Notes: generated by a model not told the origin, from the sequence alone. A stretch of 64,000 nt of DNA from Embleya scabrispora DSM 41855 (GCF_000372745.1 NZ_KB889708.1:225234-289233), one strand, 5' to 3'; positions 23,744 through 32,985 are shown, numbered from the stretch's first letter. Program-made: numbers and translations.

Positions 23744-24793
23744 GTGAGCGAGCGTGACGACGCACCGACCGCCGCAACCGGCGGGAGCAAGGCACCGACG
23801 ATCTACGACGTCGCCCGGGCCGCGGGCGTGGCCGCGTCCACCGTGTCCCGGGCGTTCGCCAGGCCGGGCCGGGTCAACGCGGTGACCGCGGAACGCATCC
23901 GGCGGCTGGCCGCGGAACTCGGCTACCGCGTCAATCCGTTGGCATCGGGATTGCCCACCGGCCGCACCTCGATGCTCGCGTTGGTGGTTTCCGACGTGAC
24001 CAACCCGTTCTACGCCGAGATCATCCGGGGAGCCGAGTCCGCCGCCGCCGAGGCCGGCTTCGTCCTCCTGCTGATCGACGCCCAGGAGTCCGACCGGGTG
24101 GAACGCGCCAGCCTGGAAAGGGCGTTGCCCGCCGTCGAGGGACTCGTACTGGCGGGTACCCGACTGTCGGACTCGGCCATCCGCATGACTGCCAAGCAGC
24201 GGCCGGTGGTCGTCCTCAACCGGGACGTCGCCGACGTCCCCAGCATCACCCTCGACAACCCGCACGGCATGCTCGTGACCGCGGAACATCTGGCACGGTT
24301 GGGTCATCGCACGGTGACCTACGTGGCCGGCCCGGCGGCCTCATGGGCGGACGGGATGCGCTTGCGGAGCCTGCGCGAGGCGGCGACCGGGCTGGACATG
24401 CGGGTGCAGCGCGTGGGCCCGTTCGCGCCGACGGTCGCAGGCGGTCGCGAAGCTGCCGACGCGCTCCCCGAGGACCTGCCGACCGCCGTCGTGGCCTACA
24501 ACGACCAACTGGCGATCGGGGCCATGCTCGCTCTCCAGGCACGCGGCGTCCGAGTTCCCGAGGACGTCAGCATGGTCGGCTTCGACGACATATTCCCGAC
24601 GCGCATCGTCAGGCCCGGGCTGACCACCGTCGCCGCCCCGCTGCGCGCCCAGGGACGGGCTGCCGTCGACGCGCTGCTGTCCTCGCGCGGCAACCCGGCA
24701 CCGCGCACCGGCAAGCCCATGACCCTGCCGGTGAAGCTGGTCGTCCGTGACTCGACGGCACAGGCCCGGCGCACCCGGCGTCCGAGCTCGTAA
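23744..24793 (+). CDS. LacI/GalR family transcriptional regulator
   Basis: Repressor of 349 residues. The helix-turn-helix and hinge helix are at about 18-70 (TIYDVARAAGVAASTVSRAF, then ELGYRVNPLASGL). A periplasmic-binding-protein-like effector domain follows (LALVVSDVTNPFYAEIIRGA, VGFDDIFPTRIVRPGLTTV). It is the only regulator in the glucuronate/Lar locus. The two CG-centred palindromes at 17299 and 20854 have the form LacI-family proteins bind, so it is the likely regulator, with a hexuronate or aldonate as effector. GTG start. Confidence 0.93.
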   Translation: MSERDDAPTAATGGSKAPTIYDVARAAGVAASTVSRAFARPGRVNAVTAERIRRLAAELGYRVNPLASGLPTGRTSMLALVVSDVTNPFYAEIIRGAESAAAEAGFVLLLIDAQESDRVERASLERALPAVEGLVLAGTRLSDSAIRMTAKQRPVVVLNRDVADVPSITLDNPHGMLVTAEHLARLGHRTVTYVAGPAASWADGMRLRSLREAATGLDMRVQRVGPFAPTVAGGREAADALPEDLPTAVVAYNDQLAIGAMLALQARGVRVPEDVSMVGFDDIFPTRIVRPGLTTVAAPLRAQGRAAVDALLSSRGNPAPRTGKPMTLPVKLVVRDSTAQARRTRRPSS

Positions 24794-24966
24794 GGCGGTA
24801 TGGGCTCGCGGACTTCGTCGGCCACCGCTTCATCCGCAGCCCGGCCTTGAGCCCCTCTGCGACCCGCGGACGCTCGCCGGCCGGGCAGTGACCGCACCTG
24901 ATCCAGGATCCGCACCGACGCGAGCACGCGCATCCGACGCTCCGGTGGTGGTGAACCGCGGCGCTG

Positions 24967-25614
24967 CTACCGCCCTGTGACCGGGGCCGTGGGAGCGACC
25001 TCGGCGAGCCAGGCGTCGGCGATCAGCCGATGCCCCAGAGGGCTCGGGTGGACGCCGTCCGGGGCCAGCTCCTCCGGCTCCCGGTCCTGCGCCGCGCGGG
25101 GCAGCACGAGGTCCGCGCGAACCACTTGGGCTCCGTTGTGCGCAGCCGCCCGCAGGACGGCGTCGGTACGCGGCGACAGGTCCTCGAACCAGCGTTCCTG
25201 GTCCGGCCCGACCGGAAGCAGGAACGGGGTGATGACGATCAGCTGCGCGGACAGTTTGCGCGCGGTGGTCGCGAGCAGGCGGTCGAGGCACGCCTCGAAC
25301 TCGTCGACCGGACTGAGGAGGTCTCGGTCGTAGCGTCGCCAGGTGTCGTTGATGCCGATCTTGACCGTGACGACAGTGGGCCGGTGCTCCATGACGTCGG
25401 TGTTCCAGCGGGATTCGAGGTCGTACACGCGGTGGCCGTTGATCCCCCTGTTGATGATGCGGGGGCCGGGTCCGTCGTGCGCCCGCTCGCGCAGCGTCCG
25501 CGCGATCTCGTGGACGTATCCCGCGCCGAGCGACGCGGGATCCGCGCGGTCGCGGCCCGCGTCGGTGATGGAGTCGCCGATGAACAGGAGCGTGTCGTCG
25601 TCCTTGGGATGCAT
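24967..25614 (-). CDS. SGNH/GDSL-type esterase
   Basis: Hydrolase of 215 residues. Block I is TLLFIGDSITDAGR with the nucleophile Ser, the Gly block is INRGINGH, the Asn block is VKIGINDTWRRY, and block V with catalytic Asp and His is APDGVHPSPLGH. No signal peptide, so probably cytoplasmic. Family members near polysaccharide loci often remove acetyl groups from sugars. It is the last gene of the minus-strand polysaccharide operon. The start at 25614 gives the usual short lead before strand 1 and has AGGACGG upstream; a longer version from 25659 is possible. Confidence 0.88.
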   Translation of the reverse strand: MHPKDDDTLLFIGDSITDAGRDRADPASLGAGYVHEIARTLRERAHDGPGPRIINRGINGHRVYDLESRWNTDVMEHRPTVVTVKIGINDTWRRYDRDLLSPVDEFEACLDRLLATTARKLSAQLIVITPFLLPVGPDQERWFEDLSPRTDAVLRAAAHNGAQVVRADLVLPRAAQDREPEELAPDGVHPSPLGHRLIADAWLAEVAPTAPVTGR

Positions 25615-25679
25615 GCCTGCCGTCCTGGCGTCTTGGTGGGTGGGCGGGCGACGGGACATCTCACTCGTGACCCGCCGGA

Positions 25680-26528
25680 TCACAGTCGACCACGTCGGAT
25701 CGAGGAGGCTTGTTCCGCGGCGTGCCTCAGGGTCTCGGCCTCGCGCGCCAGCACCGCGGGGTCGTCGCCGGGGACGAACTCCAGGAGCGCCTCGACACCC
25801 CGGCCCGCCGACAGGCCGAGGGCCGCGATCCACAGGTCCCGGCGATCCGCCAGCGGCAGCCGGTTGTTGCCCGGCCACCACGAGAAGACATGCACGGCGG
25901 TGACCCGGTCGCCGAGTTCGACGAGCCCTGCCAGCGCCTGCTCGTCGGGGACGTCGAGCGGCGGCTGCCAGTACGTGCGGACGTTGTCCGCGCCCACCTC
26001 GTCCAGCAGCCGGACGGTCGAGGCGACGGTGTCGGTGAGCGTTCCGCCGTGGAACTCCGTCGCGAGTTCCAGGCCGTGGTCCGCGGCGATCCGGGCCGCC
26101 TCCCGCAGGCAGCGCACGGTTTCGTCGCGCTCGTCCGGCAGGGCGGACCGCGATCCGGTTCCGCCCGCCCAGACCCGTACCCGGGGCGCCCCGAGCAGCA
26201 CGGCGGCCCGGGCGACAGCGGGGAACCCGGCCGGCTCGGCGGGGGTGGCCCGAAAGTACGAACCGTACGAGCAACAGGCCAGCCCGTAGCGGTCGGAGAC
26301 CTCACGGACCGCGCGGAGCGTGCCGGGCTCCCCCGGGGGCGCGTGCACGTCCGCTCCCCACTCGATCACCTCCAGGCCCGCGTCGGCGGCGCGTCGCGCG
26401 ACCTCGGCGGCGGGCAGCCCGCGGAAGGTGACCGAGCACAGGCCCGGACGGGTCCGCCCGGTGTCCGGCCCGGCCGGCGGGCGGAGCGAGGCGGGGTTCG
26501 CCGCGCTCCGTTGGCTCTCCTCGGTCAT
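25680..26528 (-). CDS. Sugar phosphate isomerase/epimerase-like TIM barrel protein
   Basis: Protein of 282 residues of the AP-endonuclease-2 / xylose isomerase-like TIM barrel family. Visible blocks are PGLCSVTFRGLPAAEVARRA, LEVIEWGADVHAPPGEPG, RVRVWAGGTGS, LATEFHGGTLTDT (metal-binding Glu), YWQPPLD and VHVFSWWPGN, and LEFVPGDD near the end (late metal-binding Glu). Such proteins isomerise or epimerise free or phosphorylated sugars using a divalent metal. It lies between the PL6 lyases and the esterase, so it probably acts on released sugars. Substrate unknown. Confidence 0.87.
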   Translation of the reverse strand: MTEESQRSAANPASLRPPAGPDTGRTRPGLCSVTFRGLPAAEVARRAADAGLEVIEWGADVHAPPGEPGTLRAVREVSDRYGLACCSYGSYFRATPAEPAGFPAVARAAVLLGAPRVRVWAGGTGSRSALPDERDETVRCLREAARIAADHGLELATEFHGGTLTDTVASTVRLLDEVGADNVRTYWQPPLDVPDEQALAGLVELGDRVTAVHVFSWWPGNNRLPLADRRDLWIAALGLSAGRGVEALLEFVPGDDPAVLAREAETLRHAAEQASSIRRGRL

Positions 26529-26587
26529 GGCCCTGCCTTCCTGCGATCGGCCCGCGGGTGGTCTGCGATTGTCTCGCGCGGTCCGAC

Positions 26588-26620
26588 GCGGTCCGCCCGC
26601 ACGGGGTTCGGGCGGACCGC
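26588..26620 (-). terminator. Strong hairpin after the first PL6 gene
   Basis: Perfect 12-base arms GCGGTCCGCCCG (26588-26599) and CGGGCGGACCGC (26609-26620) around a 9-base loop, located 70 bases past the stop of the PL6 gene at 26690 and 60 bases before the next start. No T-run follows, as is common for actinomycete terminators; it may only attenuate transcription. Confidence 0.5.
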
Positions 26621-26689
26621 TTCGGAAGGACCGGCGGGGCCGGGTGGACGAATCGATCAGGCGTGCGGTGCCCCGTCACCGATGGTCGC

Positions 26690-28117
26690 TCAGGGAGCGT
26701 TCGGGCCCACGTCCACGGCGGTGAGGGGGTGCCGGAGTGCGGGCGTTGTGGCGTACTCGTCGGCTCCAATGTCCCGTACGCTGCCGCGCGGGTCCCCGTC
26801 GATGTCGTCGGCCAGGGTTATCGTGCCCAGCGTGGCCGCGCCGATCGCCGGGCTGCCCGCCGTCAGCCGCAGCACACCGTCCGCGCCCTGAGCGAGCCGG
26901 GGATCGGCCCGGATGAAGCTTCCGGCGGGGATGTTGCCGTTGCCGGCCGCTCCCCACAGCAGGTTGCTCCGCCAGGTGAAAGCGGTGGTGGCGCCCATGG
27001 CGACGAGGCTGCCGGAGTCGCCGACCAGCAGGTTGTCGGCGATGGTCACGTCCCGCGGCTCGAACGCCCGCGTCTCGCCCGACAACATGCCGGTGTTGTT
27101 GATCAGGGAGTTGTGCGCGATCACCACGCGGTCGCAGGCGTCGTTGCCCCGCCGCTGGCTCTCCGTCTCGCTCGGGGTGTGGTCACGGGTGCTGCCGCTG
27201 CCGACCACCAGGGCCCGGCCGGACAGCCCGCTGAGGTAGTTGTTGACGATCACATGATCGTTGCCGTAGATCCGCACCCCGTCGGTGCCGCCGATCAGGT
27301 AGTTGCCCTCCACCGTCGAACCGTTGCCGTGCCGCAGCACGATGCCGCCGCGGCTGTCGCGGATGGTGTTGTACCGCACGGTATTGCCCGAGGACTTCAC
27401 CGAGATGGCCTCGGGGTCGCCGTCGCAGCGCTCGAACAGGTTGTACTCCACGTATCCGCCGGCGTCGGACAGAGCCCGACCGCTGACGCCGAAGCGGATG
27501 GGCTCGCCGCCGTTGTCCCCGGTGAAACTGTGATCGGAGAAGTGGTTGCGGAAGATCTGCACGTTCTGCGCCATGTCGGTCTTGCCGGGACCGTCGACGA
27601 CGATGAAGATGCCCGCGGTGGTCTTGTCGTGGAAATGGTTCCGGTCGATCTTCGTGTCGTTCGCCCGTACGACGACCCAGTACGGATCGCCGCTGTCCGC
27701 GAACTGGAAGTCGTTGCGGGTGAGTCGGATCGCCGAGCAGTCCGTCGGAATCTCGAGCGTGGTGCTCTGCCGGAAGGCGAAGCCGCTGATCACGATGTTG
27801 CTCGAATTGGCGAGCACGAAGCCGCGTGCGCCCCGCAGCACCGCGCCGCCGCGGGTCTTGGACACGATGGTGATGGGCGCGGCGCTCGTGCCGTTCTTGC
27901 CGGAGATGTTGATCGAACCGCCCGACGGGACCGTGTAGGTGCCGTCGGCGACGACGATCCGGTCACCGGGTGCGGCGCCGTTGATCGCGCTCTGGAGCGC
28001 CGCGAGCGAGGAGACCGGGATGTCGGCCGCCGAAGCGCTGCCCGACAGCGAGGTGGTGAGGGGTACCGCGGCAAGTGCGGCCACGGCCGAGCCCTTGAGG
28101 AACGTGCGTCGTTGCAT
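26690..28117 (-). CDS. Polysaccharide lyase family 6 protein (secreted)
   Basis: Enzyme of 475 residues with a Tat signal (QRRTFLKGSAVAALAAVPL) and export cleavage near SASAAD. The mature part is a right-handed parallel beta-helix with repeated N-x-F/I turns. The PL6 catalytic pair is present: K241 in EAISVKSSGN and R262 in IVLRHGNGS, with the conserved NHFHDK and GGEPIRFG segments. PL6 enzymes cleave alginate or chondroitin/dermatan by beta-elimination, leaving unsaturated uronates. The ATG has GGAGG immediately upstream. A tandem paralogue lies 35 bases upstream at 28153. Confidence 0.9.
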   Translation of the reverse strand: MQRRTFLKGSAVAALAAVPLTTSLSGSASAADIPVSSLAALQSAINGAAPGDRIVVADGTYTVPSGGSINISGKNGTSAAPITIVSKTRGGAVLRGARGFVLANSSNIVISGFAFRQSTTLEIPTDCSAIRLTRNDFQFADSGDPYWVVVRANDTKIDRNHFHDKTTAGIFIVVDGPGKTDMAQNVQIFRNHFSDHSFTGDNGGEPIRFGVSGRALSDAGGYVEYNLFERCDGDPEAISVKSSGNTVRYNTIRDSRGGIVLRHGNGSTVEGNYLIGGTDGVRIYGNDHVIVNNYLSGLSGRALVVGSGSTRDHTPSETESQRRGNDACDRVVIAHNSLINNTGMLSGETRAFEPRDVTIADNLLVGDSGSLVAMGATTAFTWRSNLLWGAAGNGNIPAGSFIRADPRLAQGADGVLRLTAGSPAIGAATLGTITLADDIDGDPRGSVRDIGADEYATTPALRHPLTAVDVGPNAP

Positions 28118-28152
28118 GGTGCCTCCTGCGTCGAAGTGGGCGGGCGGTGCGC

Positions 28153-29586
28153 TCAGTCGGCTCGGGGACCGACATCGGCCGGGGTCAGGGGTCCGCGCCT
28201 CGGCGGCCGGCGGGAGTACTCGTCCGCGCCCACATCCGGTGTCCTGCTGCGGGGTTGTCCGTCGATGTCGTGGGTGATGCGCGGCCGGCCCAGCGTGCCG
28301 GCGTCGATCGCCGGGCTGCCGGCGGCCGGGCGGGCGATGCCGTACGGGTCCTTCACCAGCTTCGGGTCGACACGGGTGCCGCCGCCGGTGGGGATGTTGC
28401 CGTCCGCGGCGGCGCCCCACAGGAGGTTGCCCGACCAGGTGAAGCGCACGGTGTTCGCCATCGCGACCAATTGGCCCGTGTCCGCGACGAACAGGTTGTC
28501 GGCGACGGTGACGTCGCGCGGCTCGTGCGGACGCTGGCTCTCCCCGGAGAGCGTGCCGTTGTTGTTCAGCAGGGTGTTGTAGGCGATCAGGATCCGGTCG
28601 GGGGCATCGTTGCCGCGGCGCGCCTCGGGCGTCTCGCCGGGAAGGTGATCGCGCTCCGAGCCGCTGCCGATCACCATGGCACGCCCGGACAGGCCGGCGA
28701 GGTAGTTGTTGACGATCACATGGTCGTTGCCATAGATCCGCACGCCTTCCGTGCCGTCGATGAGGTGGTTGGCCTCGACCCGGTTGCGGTTGCCGTGCCG
28801 CAGGACGATCCCGCCGACGCTGTTGCGGATGGTGTTGTACCGGATCGTGTTGTCCGAGCTCTTCACCGAGATCGCCTCGGGATCCCCGTTGGCCCGCTCG
28901 AACAGGTTGTACTCCACGACCGCGTGGGCACTGGACAGGGCCCGGGGGCTGACGCCGAGCCGGATCGGTTCGCCGCCGTTGGAGCCGGTGAAGGTGTGGT
29001 CGGAGAAGTGGTTGCGGTACACGTGGACGCGCTGGGCCATCTCCTCGGTGTTCGCGCCCTCGATACCGAGGTAGATGCCGAGGGTGCTCTTGCCGTGGAA
29101 GTGGTTGTGGTCGACGGTGCTGTCGTCCGCGCGCACCATCACCCAGTGCACGCCCTCGATGTCGGCCAGTTGCAAGTCGTTGCGGGTGAGCCTGATGTGC
29201 GAGCAGTCCGGGGGAATGTCCAGGGTGTTGCGCTGCCGGAAGGAGAAGCCGCTCAGGGTGATGTGGGCGGACGCTTCGAGGACGAAGCTGTGCTCGCCTT
29301 CCAGGATGACGCCGCCCTGGGTCCGGGCGGCGATGGTGATGGGCGCGCGCCCGGTGCCCTGCTTGTTCCGGACGGTGAGCGGGCGGTCCGACGGGACGGT
29401 GTAGGTCCCGTCGGCCACGACGATCCGGTCGCCGGGTCGTGCCCGGTCGATCGCGGCCTGCAGCTCGTCCAGTGTGCGGACGGCCTTCGGGGCCGCGCTC
29501 GCGCTCGCGGTCAGGGCTCCGCCGACGGGGGCGGCGGCCAGCGCCACCCCTGCCGCGGTGCCCATCAGGAACGTGCGGCGTTGCAT
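28153..29586 (-). CDS. Polysaccharide lyase family 6 protein (secreted), tandem paralogue
   Basis: Enzyme of 477 residues, aligned over its whole length with the downstream PL6 protein (shared FSDHxFTGxNGGEPIR, EYNLFER, GDPEAISVKSS, GIVLRHGN, VRIYGNDHVIVNNYL). The Tat motif QRRTFLMGTAAGVALAAAP starts it, and K242 and R263 are the catalytic pair. Two diverged copies suggest different linkage preferences (for instance mannuronate- and guluronate-rich blocks) or endo and exo roles. It follows the fucosidase gene by 51 bases in the same operon. Confidence 0.9.
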   Translation of the reverse strand: MQRRTFLMGTAAGVALAAAPVGGALTASASAAPKAVRTLDELQAAIDRARPGDRIVVADGTYTVPSDRPLTVRNKQGTGRAPITIAARTQGGVILEGEHSFVLEASAHITLSGFSFRQRNTLDIPPDCSHIRLTRNDLQLADIEGVHWVMVRADDSTVDHNHFHGKSTLGIYLGIEGANTEEMAQRVHVYRNHFSDHTFTGSNGGEPIRLGVSPRALSSAHAVVEYNLFERANGDPEAISVKSSDNTIRYNTIRNSVGGIVLRHGNRNRVEANHLIDGTEGVRIYGNDHVIVNNYLAGLSGRAMVIGSGSERDHLPGETPEARRGNDAPDRILIAYNTLLNNNGTLSGESQRPHEPRDVTVADNLFVADTGQLVAMANTVRFTWSGNLLWGAAADGNIPTGGGTRVDPKLVKDPYGIARPAAGSPAIDAGTLGRPRITHDIDGQPRSRTPDVGADEYSRRPPRRGPLTPADVGPRAD

Positions 29587-29637
29587 GGTGCCTCCGTGAG
29601 GATGTGGTGGAGGTACGGACGGTGTTCCGGCTTGCGA

Positions 29638-31014
29638 TCAGCCGGCGGTCAGGGTGTCGCGGGTGGTGTCCCCGGCGTCCCTGGTTGCCTGGGCGTCCAG
29701 GAACAGTTCGATGACGGGTACGGGGGTGTCGGGGCGCCTGACCGGGAGTTGGAGCGTGAGCGTTCCGGCAGGCTGGCCGCCCATCTCGGTGTTGACCGCG
29801 GGCCGGTCCGGGTCGATGTGGACCGGGATGATCTCGGACGCGTCGTTGAGCAGCTGGGCGTAGCGCACCCGGCCGGACAGGCCCGGCAGGTGCAGGTGAC
29901 GCATCGGCCAGGCGAACAGGTGGACGTAGAGCCGGTCGCCGCGCCGGGTGTACCGGCATTCGGCGGGGGCGGTGTACGAGGAGGGGCCGCAGCCGCGAAT
30001 CGACCGCTCGTGCAGCCGCATCCACCGGCCGATCTCGTCGAGGACCGCGGTATCGCGCGAGTCGAGCGCGCCACGACCGTTGGGCCCCACGTTGAGCAGC
30101 AGGTTGCCGCCCTTGGACACGCCGTCGACGAGCATGCGGATCAACAGGTCGGGGCTCTTGTGGTCCAGGTTGTCCCGGTCGTAGCCCCAACTGCCGTTGA
30201 GCGTCTGGCAGGCTTCCCACGGCACGGGTCGCCCGTTCTCGGTCATCGGACCGGACGGCTGGTACTGCTCGGGGGTGACGAAGTCCCCGGGAAGGCCGGT
30301 CCGGTCGTTGACGAGGACGTGCGGCTGCAGTTCGCGAATCGTCCGCAGGAGCTGCGGGGAATCCCAGTCGTCGGGTCCCTTGCCGCCCCACCAGGAGCGC
30401 TCGGCATACGAGAAGTCGAAGAACAGGTAGTCGATCCGTCCGAACGAGGTCAGCAGTTCGCGGACCTGGCCGTGCAGATAGCGCTGGTAGTCGCGGATGT
30501 CCCGATCGGCGTTGGCTGCCTTGAACGCCTCGTCGTCGCGCTGCGGGTGGGTCCCGTCCACGGGGAAGGACGGATGGTGCCAGTCGATCAGCGAGTAGTA
30601 GAGGCCGACCTTGAGCCCCTCGGCGCGGCACGCCTCGACGAACGGCCCCACGAGGTCACGGCCGTGCGGGGTGTTGGTGACCTTGTACTCGGTGAGGGCG
30701 CTGTCCCACAGGCAGAAGCCGTCGTGGTGCTTGGTGGTGAGGACCACGTACCGCATGCCCGCCGCCTTGGCCGCCCTGGCCCACTGGGCGGGGTCGTAGC
30801 GGTCGGGGTCGAAGTGGTCGAAATACACCTGGTATTGCTCGTCGGTCAGTTGCTCACGGTTCTTCACCCACTCGTGCCGCGCGGCGAGGGAGTACAGACC
30901 CCAGTGCACGAACATGCCGAACCGGGCGGTGGTGAACCAGTTCGTCTCCGGACCTCCCTCGGGATCCGGGGTCGCGGACGGATGCGCCTGCGGGAGGTCA
31001 GCGCTCGGAGTCAT
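29638..31014 (-). CDS. Alpha-L-fucosidase, GH29
   Basis: Glycosidase of 458 residues. GH29 hallmarks: WFTTARFGMFVHWGLYSLAA at about 26-45, YVVLTTKHHDGFCLWDS, GLYYSLIDWHHP, and DYLFFDFSYAERSWWGGKG with the Asp at the nucleophile strand. A C-terminal beta-sandwich follows. No signal peptide is visible, so it likely acts inside the cell on imported fucosylated oligosaccharides. It sits between the transporter and the PL6 genes, which suggests a fucose- and uronate-containing polysaccharide. The general acid cannot be assigned by eye. Confidence 0.9.
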   Translation of the reverse strand: MTPSADLPQAHPSATPDPEGGPETNWFTTARFGMFVHWGLYSLAARHEWVKNREQLTDEQYQVYFDHFDPDRYDPAQWARAAKAAGMRYVVLTTKHHDGFCLWDSALTEYKVTNTPHGRDLVGPFVEACRAEGLKVGLYYSLIDWHHPSFPVDGTHPQRDDEAFKAANADRDIRDYQRYLHGQVRELLTSFGRIDYLFFDFSYAERSWWGGKGPDDWDSPQLLRTIRELQPHVLVNDRTGLPGDFVTPEQYQPSGPMTENGRPVPWEACQTLNGSWGYDRDNLDHKSPDLLIRMLVDGVSKGGNLLLNVGPNGRGALDSRDTAVLDEIGRWMRLHERSIRGCGPSSYTAPAECRYTRRGDRLYVHLFAWPMRHLHLPGLSGRVRYAQLLNDASEIIPVHIDPDRPAVNTEMGGQPAGTLTLQLPVRRPDTPVPVIELFLDAQATRDAGDTTRDTLTAG

Positions 31015-31150
31015 GGGGAATCGCTCTTTCTCGTCGGCGTCCGGTGGCTTTTCGGCGCGTCGGGGCTCGGTACGGGCTGCGGGCCCGGTACGGGCTGCGG
31101 GGCAGGCTACGGAGTCGACGGGGCCGCGGGTCGGCTGGTCGGTCTGCGGG

Positions 31151-32017
31151 TCAGCCCTTGAGTGCCCCGGAGGACAGGCCGCTGACGAAGGACCGCTGGA
31201 AGAACAGGAAGACGATCACCGAGGGCAGCAGCGCCAGCAGCGAGGCCGCCATCACCACGCCGGGGGTCACGGCCGGGTCGATCCGCAGGGTCCGCAGCGC
31301 CAGCGGCAGCGTGTACGAGGAGGAGTCGGTGGCCACGAGCAGGGGCAGCAGGTACTGGTCCCAGATCATGGTGAAGCCGAAGACCCCGATGACGCCGAGC
31401 GCGGGCTTGCACATCGGCAGGATGATCTGGGCGAAGATCCGGAAGTCCCCGGCGCCGTCGATGCGCGCCGCCTCCTCGAGTTCGCGTGGCACGTCCTTCA
31501 TGAACTCGGTCATCACCAGGATGGAGAACCCCCAGGCACCCAGCGGAACGATCATTCCGGCGAGGGTGCCGATGAGGTTGAAGTGCACGACCGGCAGGTC
31601 GGCGAGCACGACGGACAGCGGGATGGCCAGGATCTCCTCGGGCAGCATCAGCGTCGCCAGGATGGCGACGAACGCCAGCGTCATTCCGGGGAAGACCTTC
31701 CTGGCCAGCGCGTATCCGGCCAGGACGGAGACGGACACCTGGAGCAGCAGCCCGAAGCCGACGACGAAGAACGAGTTCAGCAGATACTTGAGCACTCCCT
31801 GGTCGAAGGCGATCCTGAAGTTGTCCAACGTGAAGCCCGAGGGCACGATGCTCAGCTGCGTCGGGTCCTTGATGTCGCCGAAGGCGCCGACGAGCAGGGC
31901 CAGCAGCGGACCCGCGAACATGGTCAGGACCAGGAGGTAGACGACGGCCTTCAGAATCCGTCCGCCGATGCTGCGGCTCTCGGTCAGGCCCAGCGCGGTT
32001 TCGGTCGACTCGCTCAC
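31151..32017 (-). CDS. Carbohydrate ABC transporter permease, MalG type
   Basis: Inner-membrane permease of 288 residues with six hydrophobic segments. The EAA loop reads ELEEAARIDGAGDFRIFAQI, the contact to the shared ATPase. The GTG at 32017 overlaps the stop of the MalF-type gene. As usual in actinomycetes, no ATPase gene is in the operon; a general MsiK-type ATPase elsewhere probably serves it. Confidence 0.93.
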   Translation of the reverse strand: MSESTETALGLTESRSIGGRILKAVVYLLVLTMFAGPLLALLVGAFGDIKDPTQLSIVPSGFTLDNFRIAFDQGVLKYLLNSFFVVGFGLLLQVSVSVLAGYALARKVFPGMTLAFVAILATLMLPEEILAIPLSVVLADLPVVHFNLIGTLAGMIVPLGAWGFSILVMTEFMKDVPRELEEAARIDGAGDFRIFAQIILPMCKPALGVIGVFGFTMIWDQYLLPLLVATDSSSYTLPLALRTLRIDPAVTPGVVMAASLLALLPSVIVFLFFQRSFVSGLSSGALKG

Positions 32018-32985
32018 TTGCTCTCCCTCCGCCGCAGCAGTTGGACGATGACGGTCAGGATCAGTGTCGCGACGAACAGCAGGACCGCTCCCGCCGCGCC
32101 GACACCGAGCCGGTTCTGCTCGAGCCCGAGCTTGTAGATGAGGGTCATGACGACCTCGGTGGAGCCGTTGGGCCCCCCGTTGGTGAGCAGGAACACCTCG
32201 GTGAACACGCGCAGTCCGCGGATGGCGGCGAGGATGAACAGGATCGAGAACACCGAGCGCAGTCCGGGCACCGTCACGTGCCGCACCCGCTGCCACCGGG
32301 AGGCACCGTCGACCCTGGCCGCCTCGTACAGACCGCGGTCCACACTCGTCAGACCGGCGAGGAAGATCATCATGTCGTAAGGGGCGCCGCGCCAGATGCC
32401 GGTGACCATGATGGATGCCATCGAGGTGTCGGGGTCGTTGATGAACCCCGACGGGCCCATTCCCGCCAGAGCGAGAATGGAGTTGAGCATGCCGTCGCCG
32501 GTCGGGTGGTACATGATCCGCCACAGTTCGGCGACGACCGCCATCGGCACCACCACCGGAAGGAACGCGGCGGAGCGCACGAATCCCAGTCGACGGCTCT
32601 GCCCCTCCATCAGCAGGGCCAGTGCGAAGCCGAGCGCCATCGCGCCGAAGGTCTGGCCGACGGCGAGGACGATCGTGTGCCATACGGCCTCGCGGAACCC
32701 GTGGGACTGCAACACCGTGCTGTAGTTGTCGGTGCCGACCCACCGGTTTCCCAGGTAGGGCTGAACCTCCTGGAAGGACATGGTCACCGCGTTGACCATG
32801 GGGATGAACTTGAAGTACAGGGAGAGGATCAGCGCCGGGGCGAGGAACAGCCAGGGCGTCCACCACCGGCCTCCTCTGCGGCTGCGCACCCGGCGGTCGG
32901 CGGCCCCGCCGCCCCGGCGGCCCACTTTTCGCGGGGCGGGGCCGGCCGCCGGCGGGGCGGCCGGATCCGCCTGGTCGAGGCTCAT
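32014..32985 (-). CDS. Carbohydrate ABC transporter permease, MalF type
   Basis: Inner-membrane permease of 323 residues with a basic, proline-rich cytoplasmic N-terminus of about 45 residues followed by six helices. The EAA loop is LYEAARVDGASRWQRVRHVT, and FLLTNGGPNGSTEVVMTLIY is the family's late signature. Its ATG overlaps the stop of the binding-protein gene (ATGA), and its own stop overlaps the MalG start, so the three are translated as a unit. Confidence 0.93.
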   Translation of the reverse strand: MSLDQADPAAPPAAGPAPRKVGRRGGGAADRRVRSRRGGRWWTPWLFLAPALILSLYFKFIPMVNAVTMSFQEVQPYLGNRWVGTDNYSTVLQSHGFREAVWHTIVLAVGQTFGAMALGFALALLMEGQSRRLGFVRSAAFLPVVVPMAVVAELWRIMYHPTGDGMLNSILALAGMGPSGFINDPDTSMASIMVTGIWRGAPYDMMIFLAGLTSVDRGLYEAARVDGASRWQRVRHVTVPGLRSVFSILFILAAIRGLRVFTEVFLLTNGGPNGSTEVVMTLIYKLGLEQNRLGVGAAGAVLLFVATLILTVIVQLLRRRESK

